Assembly (NCBI RefSeq): GCF_003574445.1
Contig: NZ_KZ984565.1
Coordinates: 1-64,000 of the forward strand
From: Streptomyces sp. YIM 130001
Lineage (GTDB): Bacteria > Actinomycetota > Actinomycetes > Streptomycetales > Streptomycetaceae
DNA: 64,000 nt
Reading direction: 5' to 3'
This document shows, one piece after another, positions 33,267 to 42,276 of this stretch; position 1 is the first letter of the stretch, and every line of letters begins with the position of its first letter. The position numbers were made by a program, and so were the translations under genes. Below the pieces are notes generated by a model. It saw nothing but the letters and a program-made list of their open reading frames with translations, did no database searches and had not been told where the DNA came from.

Positions 33267-36200
33267 GTGAGCGTTTCCGTGCAACGGACCACGCAGGGCG
33301 AGGATCCCCTGGGGACCGCGCGTCTGCGCCGTGGTGTGCTCGACGCATGGGCCGCGACCCCCGCCAGATTCCGTGAGGACGCCAACGCCGAGGAGGACCT
33401 CGCACTCGGCGGCTACCGCGACCGTCTCGTCGTCGAGTTGGCGCAGAACGCGGCCGACGCCGCGGCCCGCGGCGGAGTCCCCGGCCGCCTCCGGCTCACC
33501 CTCAAGGAGGGCGTACTCGCCGCGGCCAACACGGGCGCCCCGCTGGACGCGGAAGGCGCCGAGTCGCTGAGCACCCTGCGCGCCTCCGCGAAGCGGGACG
33601 ACCCGAACTCCGCGGGCACCGTGGGCCGCTTCGGCGTCGGCTTCGCCGCCGTGCTCGCCGTGACCGACGAACCTGCCGTACTGGGCCGGGGCGCGGGCAT
33701 CCGCTGGTCGCTCGCCGAGGCCGCGGAACTCGCCGACGCCGCGGCTGGGACCGCGGCGGACGCCGGACTCGCGGACGAACTCCGGCGCCGGGACGGCCAT
33801 GTGCCGCTGCTCCGGCTGCCGTTGCCCGCCGAGGGCACCGCCCCGCAGGGCTACGACACCGTGGTGGTGCTCCCGCTGCGCGACGCCGCGGCGGCGGACC
33901 TCGCCGAGCGGCTCGTCGACGGCATCGACGACGCCCTGCTGCTCACCCTGCCCGGCCTCACCGAGATCGTGGTCGAGACCCGGGAGGGCACACGTACGCT
34001 GACCCGCCGCGCCGAGGAGCCGTACGTCAGGATCGACGACACCCGGCACGGCACCAGCCGGTGGCGCACCGTCGCCCGGCACGGCGGCCTCGACCGTGAA
34101 CTGCTGCGCGAGAGGCCGGTGGAGGAGCGACTGCGTCCGCAGTGGTCCGTGACCTGGGCGGTCCCCGTGGACGCCGAGGGCGCGCCGGCCCCGCTGCGTA
34201 CCGCCTCCGTGGTGCACGCGCCCACCCCGAGCGACGAGCCGCTCGGCGTGCCGGCGCTGCTGATCGCGTCGTTCCCGCTGGACACCACGCGCCGGCATGT
34301 CGCGCCGGGGCCGCTGACCGACTTCCTGGTCGGCCGGGTGGCCGAGGCGTACGCCGAACTCCTCGCCTCCTGGCGGCCGGTGAGCACCGGCACGCTCGAT
34401 CTGGTCCCCGGACCGCTGGCCCGCGCCGAGCTGGACGGGGCGCTGCGCACGGCGGTCCTCGACCTGCTGCCGCGCACCCCGTTCCTGGCGCCGGCCGCGA
34501 CCGCCGAGGATGTCCCGGCCGCTCCGGGGCTCGACGACGAGGAGCGTGAACGGCCCCTCGCCCTGCGGCCGTTCGAGGCCGAGGTCGTCGAGGGTGCGGG
34601 CGAGGCGACCGTCCGGGTGCTGGCCGAGGTGCTGCCGACCCTGCTGCCCGCCGGGCAGGAACGCCGGATCGAGCTGCGGACCCTCGGTGTCGCCCGTCTG
34701 CCGCTCCAGGAGGCCATCGACCGCCTGGCCGGCCTCGAGCGCGAACCGTCCTGGTGGTGGCGCCTGTACGACTCACTCGCCGGCGTCGACCCGGACCGTC
34801 TGACGGGCCTCCCGGTGCCGCTCGCGGCCGGGCCGGACCGACAGGACGCCGAGGATGCCGCGGACCCCCTCCTGGACTCTCCGTACGCGCCCGCGCCGTC
34901 CACCCGACCGCGTACCACCGTCGGCCCACGGCACATCCTGCTGCCCGGTCCCGACACTCCGCCCGGGCTCGCCCGGCTCGGTCTGAAGGTCGCGCATCCG
35001 GACGCGGTCCATCCGCTCCTCGAGAAGCTGGGGGCGCTGCCTGCCACGCCGCGCGCCGTCCTCACCACCCCGCAGGTACGCACCGCCGTCGCCGCTTCGC
35101 TCGACGACGATTCCTTCTACGACGACGGGCTCGACGGGCCCGGTGGCGGCCTCGGCCCGCAGGAGTTGGCCGAGGTGGTCCTCGCGCTCGTTCGGGACGC
35201 GGGTCTCGAGCCGGGTGACGAGCCGTGGCTCGGCGCGCTCGCGCTCACCGACGACGAGGGCGAACTCGCGCCGGCCGGTGAACTGGTGCTGCCGGACAGC
35301 CCGTTCGCCCGCGTGATCCGGTCCGGCGAACTGGCGGAGGCCGACCAGGAGTTGGCCGCCCGCTGGGGCGAACAGCCCCTCACCGCCTGCGGCGTACTGG
35401 CCGACTTCGCCCTGGTCCGCGCCACTGACGTCGTCCTCGACCCGGACGAACTCGAGCCCCGCGAGGGCGACTTCGCCGAGCCGGACGACGCGGGACTGCT
35501 CGACGCCGTCGACGTCTGGTGCGAGGACGTGCTCGACCGGCTCCCCGAGACCCCGGTGCCGCCGGTCGTCACCGAACTCGTCGCCGTACGGGATCTCGAC
35601 CTGGTCGACGACGACCGCTGGCCGGAGGCGCTCGCGCTGCTCTCGCGCCCGCCGCTCCGGGACGCGCTGACCCAGCCCGTGCGGGTGCTGCTGCCGGACG
35701 GCACGACCGAGTCGGTCCGCCCGTACACGGCCTGGTGGCTGCGCGGGCATCCCGTACTGGACGGGCGGCGCCCGGCGGGTCTGCGGGCCGCCGGGGGAGA
35801 CCCGCTGCTCGCCGGGCTCTACGAGGAGGCGGACGCGAGCGGTTTCGAGGACGAGCAGGTGCTGCGCGCCCTCGGGGTACGCACCTCGGCCGCGGCGCTG
35901 CTCGCCGAACCCGGCGGTGCGGCCGAACTCCTCGACCGGCTCGCCGATCCCGACCTCCCGGTCACGGACCATCAACTGCATGCGCTCTACGGCAGGTTGG
36001 CCGACCTCGACCCGGAACAGGTCACGCTGCCCGAGGAGTTGCGCGCCGTCGTGGACGGTGCGGCCGTCGTGGTGGACGCGGCCGACGCGGTGATCGCCGA
36101 CGCGCCCGATCTGCTGCCGCTGGCCGGGAGGCGGCCGCTGCTTCCGGTCTCTCCGGCCCGGGCGGCGGACCTCGCGGAACTCTTCCAGGTCAGGCGCCTG

Positions 36201-36509
36201 TCGGAAGTGATCGACTCCCCTGTCGCCGGTGCGGCGGGCACGGTCCGCGAGGTGCCCGAATCCGTACGTCTCCTCCTCGGCCCTTCCACACCGGACTCCT
36301 ACGTCGAGCACGAGGACCTGGAGGTCGACGGGATCGAACTGGACTGGCGCCGCGGAGCCGACGGAGTCGTCCACGCGGCCACCCTGGAGGGCGTCGCCGC
36401 CGGCCTCGCCTGGTCAGCGGGCCAGTGGCCCCGCCGCTTCGAAACAGCGGCCCTCCTCGAGGACCCGACCCGCACCGCCGAACTCTCCAGGTCCCGCTGG
36501 TTCGACTGA
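33267..36509 (+). CDS. sacsin N-terminal/HSP90-like GHKL ATPase domain protein
   Basis: A 1080-residue cytoplasmic protein. Residues about 35-130 form a GHKL ATP-binding fold: RLVVELAQNAADAAARGG (N box), AANTGAPLDAEGAESLSTLRASAK (G1-like), GTVGRFGVGFAAVLAV (G2). The rest is a long, mostly beta/alpha, acidic region without a recognised domain, ending GLAWSAGQWPRR and LEDPTRTAELSRSRWFD. Sacsin-type proteins are proposed chaperone or nuclease-regulatory ATPases; in bacteria their role is unknown. GAGAGG precedes the GTG. A perfect hairpin follows, then a cluster of dispersed repeats. Confidence 0.85.
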   Translation: MSVSVQRTTQGEDPLGTARLRRGVLDAWAATPARFREDANAEEDLALGGYRDRLVVELAQNAADAAARGGVPGRLRLTLKEGVLAAANTGAPLDAEGAESLSTLRASAKRDDPNSAGTVGRFGVGFAAVLAVTDEPAVLGRGAGIRWSLAEAAELADAAAGTAADAGLADELRRRDGHVPLLRLPLPAEGTAPQGYDTVVVLPLRDAAAADLAERLVDGIDDALLLTLPGLTEIVVETREGTRTLTRRAEEPYVRIDDTRHGTSRWRTVARHGGLDRELLRERPVEERLRPQWSVTWAVPVDAEGAPAPLRTASVVHAPTPSDEPLGVPALLIASFPLDTTRRHVAPGPLTDFLVGRVAEAYAELLASWRPVSTGTLDLVPGPLARAELDGALRTAVLDLLPRTPFLAPAATAEDVPAAPGLDDEERERPLALRPFEAEVVEGAGEATVRVLAEVLPTLLPAGQERRIELRTLGVARLPLQEAIDRLAGLEREPSWWWRLYDSLAGVDPDRLTGLPVPLAAGPDRQDAEDAADPLLDSPYAPAPSTRPRTTVGPRHILLPGPDTPPGLARLGLKVAHPDAVHPLLEKLGALPATPRAVLTTPQVRTAVAASLDDDSFYDDGLDGPGGGLGPQELAEVVLALVRDAGLEPGDEPWLGALALTDDEGELAPAGELVLPDSPFARVIRSGELAEADQELAARWGEQPLTACGVLADFALVRATDVVLDPDELEPREGDFAEPDDAGLLDAVDVWCEDVLDRLPETPVPPVVTELVAVRDLDLVDDDRWPEALALLSRPPLRDALTQPVRVLLPDGTTESVRPYTAWWLRGHPVLDGRRPAGLRAAGGDPLLAGLYEEADASGFEDEQVLRALGVRTSAAALLAEPGGAAELLDRLADPDLPVTDHQLHALYGRLADLDPEQVTLPEELRAVVDGAAVVVDAADAVIADAPDLLPLAGRRPLLPVSPARAADLAELFQVRRLSEVIDSPVAGAAGTVREVPESVRLLLGPSTPDSYVEHEDLEVDGIELDWRRGADGVVHAATLEGVAAGLAWSAGQWPRRFETAALLEDPTRTAELSRSRWFD

Positions 36510-36545
36510 TCCCGCACGTCCCCCGGCCCCCTTGTCCTCAATCCC

Positions 36546-36570
36546 GGTCGGGCCGAACTCCGGCCCGACC
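36546..36570. terminator. terminator hairpin
   Basis: GGTCGGGCCG and CGGCCCGACC pair perfectly around AACTC, 37 bp after the sacsin-type gene. Confidence 0.8.
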
Positions 36571-36582
36571 GGCGATCAATTC

Positions 36583-36663
36583 AAGCCCGTCCGGCGATTG
36601 AGGACATCAGGAAGCCCGTCCGGCGCTCGAGGAAAAAACAGAGCCCGTCCGGCGCTTGAGGAC
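36583..36663. repeat. three copies of a dispersed intergenic repeat
   Basis: The core CCGTCCGGCG(A/C)TTGAGGA occurs three times at about 29-30-bp spacing (36583-36605, 36612-36633 with CTCGAGGA, 36642-36663). The same core recurs at 46521-46690 and 62731-62750. It sits between convergent genes. Confidence 0.88.
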
Positions 36664-36715
36664 AAGGCCCCCAGCACCGGAGGGGCTGAAAACCCCCACC
36701 CCCCCGGCCCGAGGG

Positions 36716-39175
36716 TCACGCCGGGAACTTGCGATCCACCCACCGAAACGCGAACTCGATGGCCGCCGCCGCGACCGCCGCAATCCCCACCGCAGCCCAC
36801 GGCAACGTCGTCCCGACCAGCTGCAGCGCGAAGAAGTCCTGCAGCCACGGCACCACGAGCACCAGCATGAACCCGAGTCCCATCGTGGCCACCAGGCCGA
36901 TCCGCCACCACGTGTACGGCCGCGCGATGATCGCCAGTACCCAGATCGCCACCAGGAACAGGCACAGCGTCGCCGCACTGGTCTCCGCCTCGCGCGCCCC
37001 CGGCCCCTCGTAGTGGTGCCGGGCCAGCAGATACGTACCGAAGGTGGCGAACGCGGCGATCGCGCCGCCCGGGATCGCGTACCGCATCACGCGCCGTACG
37101 AAGTGCGGCTTCGCGCGCTCCTTGTTGGGCGCGAGGGCGAGGAAGAACGCGGGCACGCCGATGGTCAGCGTGGACAGCAGGGTGAGGTGACGCGGCAGGA
37201 ACAGGTAGTCGACCTGGGTGCACACCACCAGGGCGGCGATCAGCACCGAGTAGACGGTCTTGACCAGGAACAGGGTCGCGACCCGTGTGATGTTGCCGAT
37301 CACCCGGCGGCCCTCGGCCACCACCGACGGCAGCGTCGCGAAGCTGTTGTTGAGCAGCACGATCTGGGCCACGGCACGCGTGGCCTCCGATCCGGAGCCC
37401 ATCGAGACGCCGATGTCGGCGTCCTTGAGGGCGAGCACGTCGTTGACGCCGTCGCCGGTCATCGCGACGGTGTGGCCGCGGGACTGCAGGGCACCGACCA
37501 TGTCGCGCTTCTGCTGCGGGGTGACCCGCCCGAAGACCGAGTTGTCCTCGAGGGCCTGCGCCATCTGCTCGGGGTCGGTGGGCAGGGTGCGCGCGTCCAC
37601 CGTGTTCTCGGCGCCGGGCAGGTCGAGCTTGCCGGCCACCGCGCTGACCGAGACCGCGTTGTCGCCGGAGATCACCTTCGCGGCGACGTCCTGTTCCTCG
37701 AAGTAGTGCAGGGTGTCCGCGGCGTCGGGCCGCAGCCGCTGCTCCAGGACGACGAGCGCGGTGGCGCGGGCGCCCTCGGCGACCTGCTCGTCGTCCAGTT
37801 CACCGGCGGCGCGGGCGAGCAGCAGGACACGCAGGCCCTGGGAGTTGAGCTGGTCGATCTCGGCGAGTTCGGGGTCGCCGGCGGGCAGCAGCACGTCGGG
37901 TGCGCCGAGCAGCCAGGTGGAGGACTCGCCGTCGCCCTCGCTGAACGTGGCGCCGGAGTACTTGCGGGCCGAGGAGAACGGCAGCGACTCGGTGCAGCGC
38001 CACTCCTCGCTGTCCGGGTAGGAGTCGATGATCGCCTGCAGGCTCGCGTTCGGCCGCGGGTCGGACTCGCCGAGTGCGCCGAGCACCTTGCGTACGTAGG
38101 CCTCGTCGGTGCCGTTCAGGGGCCGCAGCTCGGTGACGTCCATGCCGCCCTCGGTGAGGGTGCCGGTCTTGTCGAGGCAGACGGTGTCCACGCGCGCGAG
38201 GCCCTCGATGGCGGGCAGCTCCTGCACCAGGCACTGCTTGCGCCCGAGCCGGATGACCCCGATCGCGAACGCCACCGAGGTGAGCAGGACGAGCCCCTCG
38301 GGGATCATCGGGACGATGCCGCCGACGGTGTACGCGATGGACTGCTTGAAGTCCTCGTCCTCGGCGAGCAGCTGGCTGATGATCAGGCCGATCGAGGTCG
38401 GGATCATCAGCCAGGTCACGTACTTGAGGATGGTGCTGATGCCGCTGCGCAGCTCGGAGTGGACGAGCGTGAACCGGCTGGCCTCCTCGGCGAGCTGCGC
38501 CGCGTAAGCCTCACGACCGACCCTGGTGGCCGAGAAGGCGCCGCCGCCGGCCACGACGAAGCTTCCGGACATCACCGCGTCGCCCGGCTTCTTGACGACG
38601 GGGTCGGCCTCGCCGGTGAGCAGCGATTCGTCGATCTCCAGGCTCTCCGCCTCGACGCAGGCGCCGTCCACGACGATCTTGTCGCCGGGGCCGATCTCGA
38701 TGAGGTCGCCGAGCACGATCTCGGAGGTGGAGATCTCTGCTGCGACGCCGTCGCGGCGGACCGTCGGCTTGGCCTCGCCGATGACGGCCAGGCTGTCGAG
38801 GGTCTTCTTGGCGCGGAGTTCCTGGATGATGCCGATGCCCGTGTTGGCGACGATCACGAAGCCGAAGAGGCTGTCCTGGATCGGCGCGACGAAGAGCATG
38901 ATCACCCAGAGCACGCCGATGATCGCGTTGAATCGGGTGAAGACGTTGCCGCGGACGATGTCGGCGGTGGAGCGGGAGCTGCGGACGGGTACGTCGTTGA
39001 TCTCGCCGCGGGCGACGTGCTCGGCCACCTCGGCCGAGGTCAGTCCGGTCGCACGGACCGCCGTTCCAGGAGGGGTGACCGGGTGCACCGGGTCCAGTTC
39101 GGCTCCGGCGTCGATCACCGGCCCCTCGTGTTCCGGCTCCGGCCCGTCGGTATCGATCCCTGCCCGCTGCGTCAT
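36716..39175 (-). CDS. cation-transporting P-type ATPase, CtpE-like
   Basis: An 819-residue P2-type ATPase. Order: cytoplasmic N-terminus with GLTSAEVAEHVARGEIN, helices 1-2 (FTRFNAIIGVLWVIMLFVA), actuator with TGEADP, helix 4 IPEGLVLLTSVAFAIGV (the PEGL ion-site motif), phosphorylation DKTGTLTEGG, a compact nucleotide domain with LPFSSARKYSG, hinge TGDGVNDVLALKDADIG, and six C-terminal helices. The pattern fits the mycobacterial CtpE group, linked to calcium uptake, but Mg2+ or other cations cannot be excluded. TACCGT lies 6 nt before the ATG, suggesting a leaderless mRNA. Confidence 0.9.
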   Translation of the reverse strand: MTQRAGIDTDGPEPEHEGPVIDAGAELDPVHPVTPPGTAVRATGLTSAEVAEHVARGEINDVPVRSSRSTADIVRGNVFTRFNAIIGVLWVIMLFVAPIQDSLFGFVIVANTGIGIIQELRAKKTLDSLAVIGEAKPTVRRDGVAAEISTSEIVLGDLIEIGPGDKIVVDGACVEAESLEIDESLLTGEADPVVKKPGDAVMSGSFVVAGGGAFSATRVGREAYAAQLAEEASRFTLVHSELRSGISTILKYVTWLMIPTSIGLIISQLLAEDEDFKQSIAYTVGGIVPMIPEGLVLLTSVAFAIGVIRLGRKQCLVQELPAIEGLARVDTVCLDKTGTLTEGGMDVTELRPLNGTDEAYVRKVLGALGESDPRPNASLQAIIDSYPDSEEWRCTESLPFSSARKYSGATFSEGDGESSTWLLGAPDVLLPAGDPELAEIDQLNSQGLRVLLLARAAGELDDEQVAEGARATALVVLEQRLRPDAADTLHYFEEQDVAAKVISGDNAVSVSAVAGKLDLPGAENTVDARTLPTDPEQMAQALEDNSVFGRVTPQQKRDMVGALQSRGHTVAMTGDGVNDVLALKDADIGVSMGSGSEATRAVAQIVLLNNSFATLPSVVAEGRRVIGNITRVATLFLVKTVYSVLIAALVVCTQVDYLFLPRHLTLLSTLTIGVPAFFLALAPNKERAKPHFVRRVMRYAIPGGAIAAFATFGTYLLARHHYEGPGAREAETSAATLCLFLVAIWVLAIIARPYTWWRIGLVATMGLGFMLVLVVPWLQDFFALQLVGTTLPWAAVGIAAVAAAAIEFAFRWVDRKFPA

Positions 39176-39322
39176 GCCTAGACGGTACGGGGCGCGACGG
39201 GCGTGCACCCGCTGAGGGCCCGCAAAACAGGACCACGGTCGGACGAAGATCCACCCTGGGTAGTACGGGCAACCAGGCTGCGTACTACGAGACTCGGGGC
39301 CGGTCCACGTCGTGCCACCCGG

Positions 39323-39616
39323 TCAGTCCCGCGGCTGGTCCCCGATGCCGCTTTGCGCGCGCTCCGCCTCTGCCGCCGCCGCCCGCTTCAGTGCCGCGTC
39401 CCGGCCGCGGACGTACCAGATGCCGATCAGGCCGAGGCCCGCGCCGGCCAGGCAGGCCCAGATCCACCACGTGGCGTCTCGGTCGTCGAACCAGCCGTAG
39501 AACGGCAGTTGGACGAGGAAGAGGACGAACCAGAGGATCGTGCCGCCGACGACGGTGGCGACGACGGGCCCCTCCAGGGGCTCGGGTGCCTCGTGCTTGG
39601 GTGTCCACTTCGCCAT
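39323..39616 (-). CDS. DUF2530 membrane protein
   Basis: A 97-residue protein with two membrane helices (GTILWFVLFLVQLPFY and WWIWACLAGAGLGLIGIWYVRGRD) after PLEGPVVATVVGG, the arrangement of DUF2530. The C-terminus is a charged helix. Function unknown. ATG 39614-39616 follows TAAGCT by 6 nt (leaderless type). It is divergent from the purine permease gene. Confidence 0.87.
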   Translation of the reverse strand: MAKWTPKHEAPEPLEGPVVATVVGGTILWFVLFLVQLPFYGWFDDRDATWWIWACLAGAGLGLIGIWYVRGRDAALKRAAAAEAERAQSGIGDQPRD

Positions 39617-39899
39617 GCGCCCAGCTTACGAGGGGGCGCCCGGAGACTCGGCACGGGACCGTACGACCCGTGCGCGCCAAGGGTCTACGCGCGCAGATAG
39701 CAATTTCGACTTCATGTATTCATACTGAAACGGTCTTGGGCTGGCCACTTTCTTTCGTAGCAAGACACGAAAGAGCCGCATGAGTGACGCGACAGCGGCG
39801 CGGTGCGACAGGGGGAGTGTCCCGCCGAGCGCTCCCCTGTACCCCGCCGTCCGGCAGGCACCCGAGCCGCCGGACGCACCGTAATCCCCGAGGTCACGC
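39617..39899. promoter_or_regulatory. AT-richer divergent regulatory region with nested palindromes
   Basis: The stretch 39695-39790 is visibly less GC-rich than its surroundings. It contains TCTACGCGCGCAGA (nearly self-complementary), GTATTCATAC at 39716-39725 inside a larger TTCA..GAA palindrome (39711-39729), and CTTTCGT/ACGAAAG stems (39752-39773). These are candidate operators or structures controlling the permease gene. Confidence 0.5.
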
Positions 39900-41351
39900 A
39901 TGCCCCCGTCGGCCACCGACAAGGCCACCGCCGAGCAGCCGCAGGCGCCCGAGCCGTCGAGCAACGCGCTCGACCGCTACTTCAAGATCTCCCAGCGCGG
40001 CTCCACGCTCGCGCGCGAGGTGCGTGGCGGGTTCGCCACCTTCTTCGCGATGGCCTACATCATCGTGCTGAATCCGATCATCCTCGGCGGCGCGAAGGAC
40101 ATGTACGGCCACCAGCTGGACAACGGCCAGCTGGTCACCGCCACCGCCCTCACCGCGGGCCTGACCACGCTCCTGATGGGCGTCATCGGCAATGTCCCGA
40201 TCGCCCTCGCCGCGGGCCTCGGCATCAACACGGTCGTCGCCCTGCAGCTCGCCCCGCGGATGAGCTGGCCGGACGCGATGGGCATGGTGGTGCTCGCCGG
40301 TTTCGTGGTGATGCTCCTGGTGGCCACCGGGCTGCGGGAGCGCGTGATGAACGCGGTGCCGCTCGGCCTGCGCAAGGGCATCTCGATCGGTATCGGCCTG
40401 TTCATCATGCTGATCGGCCTCGTCGACGCCGGTTTCGTCTCCCGGATCCCGGACATCGCGCAGACCACGGTCCCGCTGCAGCTGGGCGGCGACGGTCACC
40501 TCAACGGCTGGCCGGTACTGATCTTCGTGCTCGGCGCGCTGTTGACGCTGTCCCTGATCGTCCGCAAGGTGCCCGGCGCGATCCTCGTCTCGATCGTCGT
40601 GATGACGCTCGTCGCGATGGTCATCAACGCCGTCGCCGACATCGACTCCTGGGGCCTGACCACTCCCGAGTGGCCGGGCAATCCGGTGGCGAGCCCCGAC
40701 TTCGGTCTGGTCGGCGAGGTGAGCCTCTTCGGAGGCTTCGAGAAGGTCGGCATCCTGACCGGCTGCCTGTTCGTCTTCACCGTGCTGCTCTCGAGCTTCT
40801 TCGACGCGATGGGCACGATCATGGGGGTCAGTGACGAGGCGAAGCTGACCGACGACAAGGGCCAGATGCCCGGTATCAACAAGGTCCTGTTCGTCGACGG
40901 CATCGCGGTCGCCGCGGGTGGCGCGAGCTCCGCCTCGGCCACCACCTGCTTCGTGGAGTCCACGGCCGGTGTCGGCGAGGGTGCGCGCACCGGCTTCGCG
41001 AACATCATCACCGGCGGGCTCTTCACCGTCGCGCTGTTCCTGACGCCGCTGGCCACCATGGTGCCGTCGCAGGCGGCGACGCCGGCCCTGCTCGCGGTGG
41101 GATTCCTGATCCTGTCCGGTTCGATCGGTGCGATCGACTGGAAGGACCACACGATCGCGATCCCGGCGTTCCTGACGATGATGATGATGCCGTTCACGTA
41201 CTCGATCACGAACGGCATCGGGATCGGCTTCATCTCCTTCGTGGTCCTGCGCCTGGCCGTGGGCCGCGGGCGCGAGGTCCCGGTGGCGATGTACGCCGTC
41301 TCGGCGGTGTTCGCCTTCTACTATCTGATGCCGGCTCTCGGGTTGACCTGA
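39900..41351 (+). CDS. NCS2 purine permease, AzgA-like
   Basis: A 483-residue membrane transporter of the nucleobase:cation symporter-2 family, AzgA subgroup (adenine, guanine, hypoxanthine). Signatures are RYFKISQRGSTLAREVRGGFATFFAMAYIIVLNP, PIALAAGLGINTVVA, GLRKGISIGIGLFIMLIGL, SSFFDAMGTIMGVSDEA, and ASSASATTCFVESTAGVGEGARTGFANI, all diagnostic of AzgA proteins. About 12-14 helices. GAGG lies upstream of the ATG. The 3' end overlaps the convergent RHH gene by 31 bp. Confidence 0.94.
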   Translation: MPPSATDKATAEQPQAPEPSSNALDRYFKISQRGSTLAREVRGGFATFFAMAYIIVLNPIILGGAKDMYGHQLDNGQLVTATALTAGLTTLLMGVIGNVPIALAAGLGINTVVALQLAPRMSWPDAMGMVVLAGFVVMLLVATGLRERVMNAVPLGLRKGISIGIGLFIMLIGLVDAGFVSRIPDIAQTTVPLQLGGDGHLNGWPVLIFVLGALLTLSLIVRKVPGAILVSIVVMTLVAMVINAVADIDSWGLTTPEWPGNPVASPDFGLVGEVSLFGGFEKVGILTGCLFVFTVLLSSFFDAMGTIMGVSDEAKLTDDKGQMPGINKVLFVDGIAVAAGGASSASATTCFVESTAGVGEGARTGFANIITGGLFTVALFLTPLATMVPSQAATPALLAVGFLILSGSIGAIDWKDHTIAIPAFLTMMMMPFTYSITNGIGIGFISFVVLRLAVGRGREVPVAMYAVSAVFAFYYLMPALGLT

Positions 41352-41566
41352 CCGGCGTGATCGGCGGCGGGTGGTAACGAGCGCTCCGTACCGCCGTAGA
41401 ACTTCTCCGTCTCGTCGACGGCCGCCTTGAAGCGTTCGTCGAAGTCGTCGCGAATGAGCGTCCGGACCACGTAGTCCTGGACGCTCATTCCCCTTTTGGA
41501 TGCATGCTGGCGGAGCCGCTCGAGCAGCTCCCCGTCTATGCGCAGGCTGAGCACATCGGTCCCCAT
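41321..41566 (-). CDS. ribbon-helix-helix (CopG/MetJ-like) protein
   Basis: An 81-residue protein. Residues 3-45 (DVLSLRIDGELLERLRQHASKRGMSVQDYVVRTLIRDDF) form one beta strand and two helices, the RHH DNA-binding fold of small repressors and antitoxins. The remainder is a disordered tail (YGGTERSLPPAADHAGQ). No toxin gene adjoins it, so it is an orphan regulator or antitoxin. The start at 41564-41566 lacks a clear ribosome site. It ends inside the 3' part of the permease gene. Confidence 0.75.
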   Translation of the reverse strand: MGTDVLSLRIDGELLERLRQHASKRGMSVQDYVVRTLIRDDFDERFKAAVDETEKFYGGTERSLPPAADHAGQVNPRAGIR

Positions 41567-41698
41567 GTGCTTCAGGGTCGCCGCAGCCCGGGCGACGTCG
41601 CGTCACTTTCCGGAGTCGCCTCACTCATACGGGTGATGTTGGACCCGGGGGTGTGTGGGGTGTGTGTGCAGTCACTGTTTACCGGCTGTTCTTTAGTC

Positions 41699-41716
41699 AG
41701 GGTAATGAGTTACTCT
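41699..41716. promoter_or_regulatory. MarR autoregulatory operator and promoter
   Basis: AGGGTAA-TGAG-TTACTCT is an 18-bp palindrome with one mismatch. Its right arm contains TACTCT, which lies 7 nt before the MarR start codon and is the likely -10 box, so the repressor would block its own promoter. Confidence 0.72.
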
Positions 41717-41723
41717 AACGACC

Positions 41724-42164
41724 ATGCCTGCCCTCACCCATGGCGACGACGTTGCCGCCGTGAACTCACTGCGCTCGGCCACGATGCGCATCGCCCGCCG
41801 GCTCAAGCACCAGCGGGTCGACGAGTCGCTCAGCCCCACCGAGATGTCGGTGCTCGGCACGCTCGCGCGCTGCGGCTCCGCCACCCCCGGCGAGCTCGCG
41901 CGCATGGAGCACGTCCAGCCGCCGTCGATGACCCGGATTGTGGCGCTGCTCGAGGCCAAGGGCCTGGTCAGGCTCGAGCCGCATCCCGAGGACCGCCGGC
42001 AGAAGGTGGTCAGCCAGACCGAGACCGCCGAGGCCATGCTCGAAGAGAGCCGCCGCAAGCGGAACGCGTGGCTGGCCGGCCTTGCAGAGTCTCTCGACGA
42101 GGACGAATGGGCCAAGCTGCGGGCCGCGGCCCCCGTCCTGGAGAAGCTCGCACATCTGAAGTAG
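41724..42164 (+). CDS. MarR-family regulator
   Basis: A 146-residue winged-helix repressor. The DNA-binding part is ESLSPTEMSVLGTLARCGSATPGELARMEHVQPPSMTRIVALLEAKGLVRLEPHPEDRRQKVV (about 35-97), with the typical D-x-R wing. Flanking helices form the dimer. It is followed after 112 bp by an MFS exporter gene on the same strand, so it most likely controls that exporter in response to a small aromatic or drug. ATG 41724 follows TACTCT by 7 nt. Confidence 0.9.
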   Translation: MPALTHGDDVAAVNSLRSATMRIARRLKHQRVDESLSPTEMSVLGTLARCGSATPGELARMEHVQPPSMTRIVALLEAKGLVRLEPHPEDRRQKVVSQTETAEAMLEESRRKRNAWLAGLAESLDEDEWAKLRAAAPVLEKLAHLK

Positions 42165-42276
42165 CACCACCGCGGTACGGACGGACCCCCGCCCGACCGC
42201 CTGCAGGACCCGCACCCCCTGCAGGAACCACCGGCACCACCCGCCACATCCGCCATGCTCAAGGAGGGGAAGACCT

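Noticed and set aside
31852..33405. Extension of the MFS frame to 973 residues on the minus strand
   Set aside because: The extension runs antisense through the well-supported DUF3027 gene; the MFS homology begins only at GTG 31851.
36656..39181. Very long plus-strand open frame (841 codons)
   Set aside because: It is the antisense shadow of the CtpE-like ATPase gene; the translation is Arg/Gly/Asp-rich with no motifs.
41321..41566. Toxin-antitoxin module around the RHH protein
   Set aside because: No toxin-sized gene adjoins it; neighbours are a permease and a MarR regulator.
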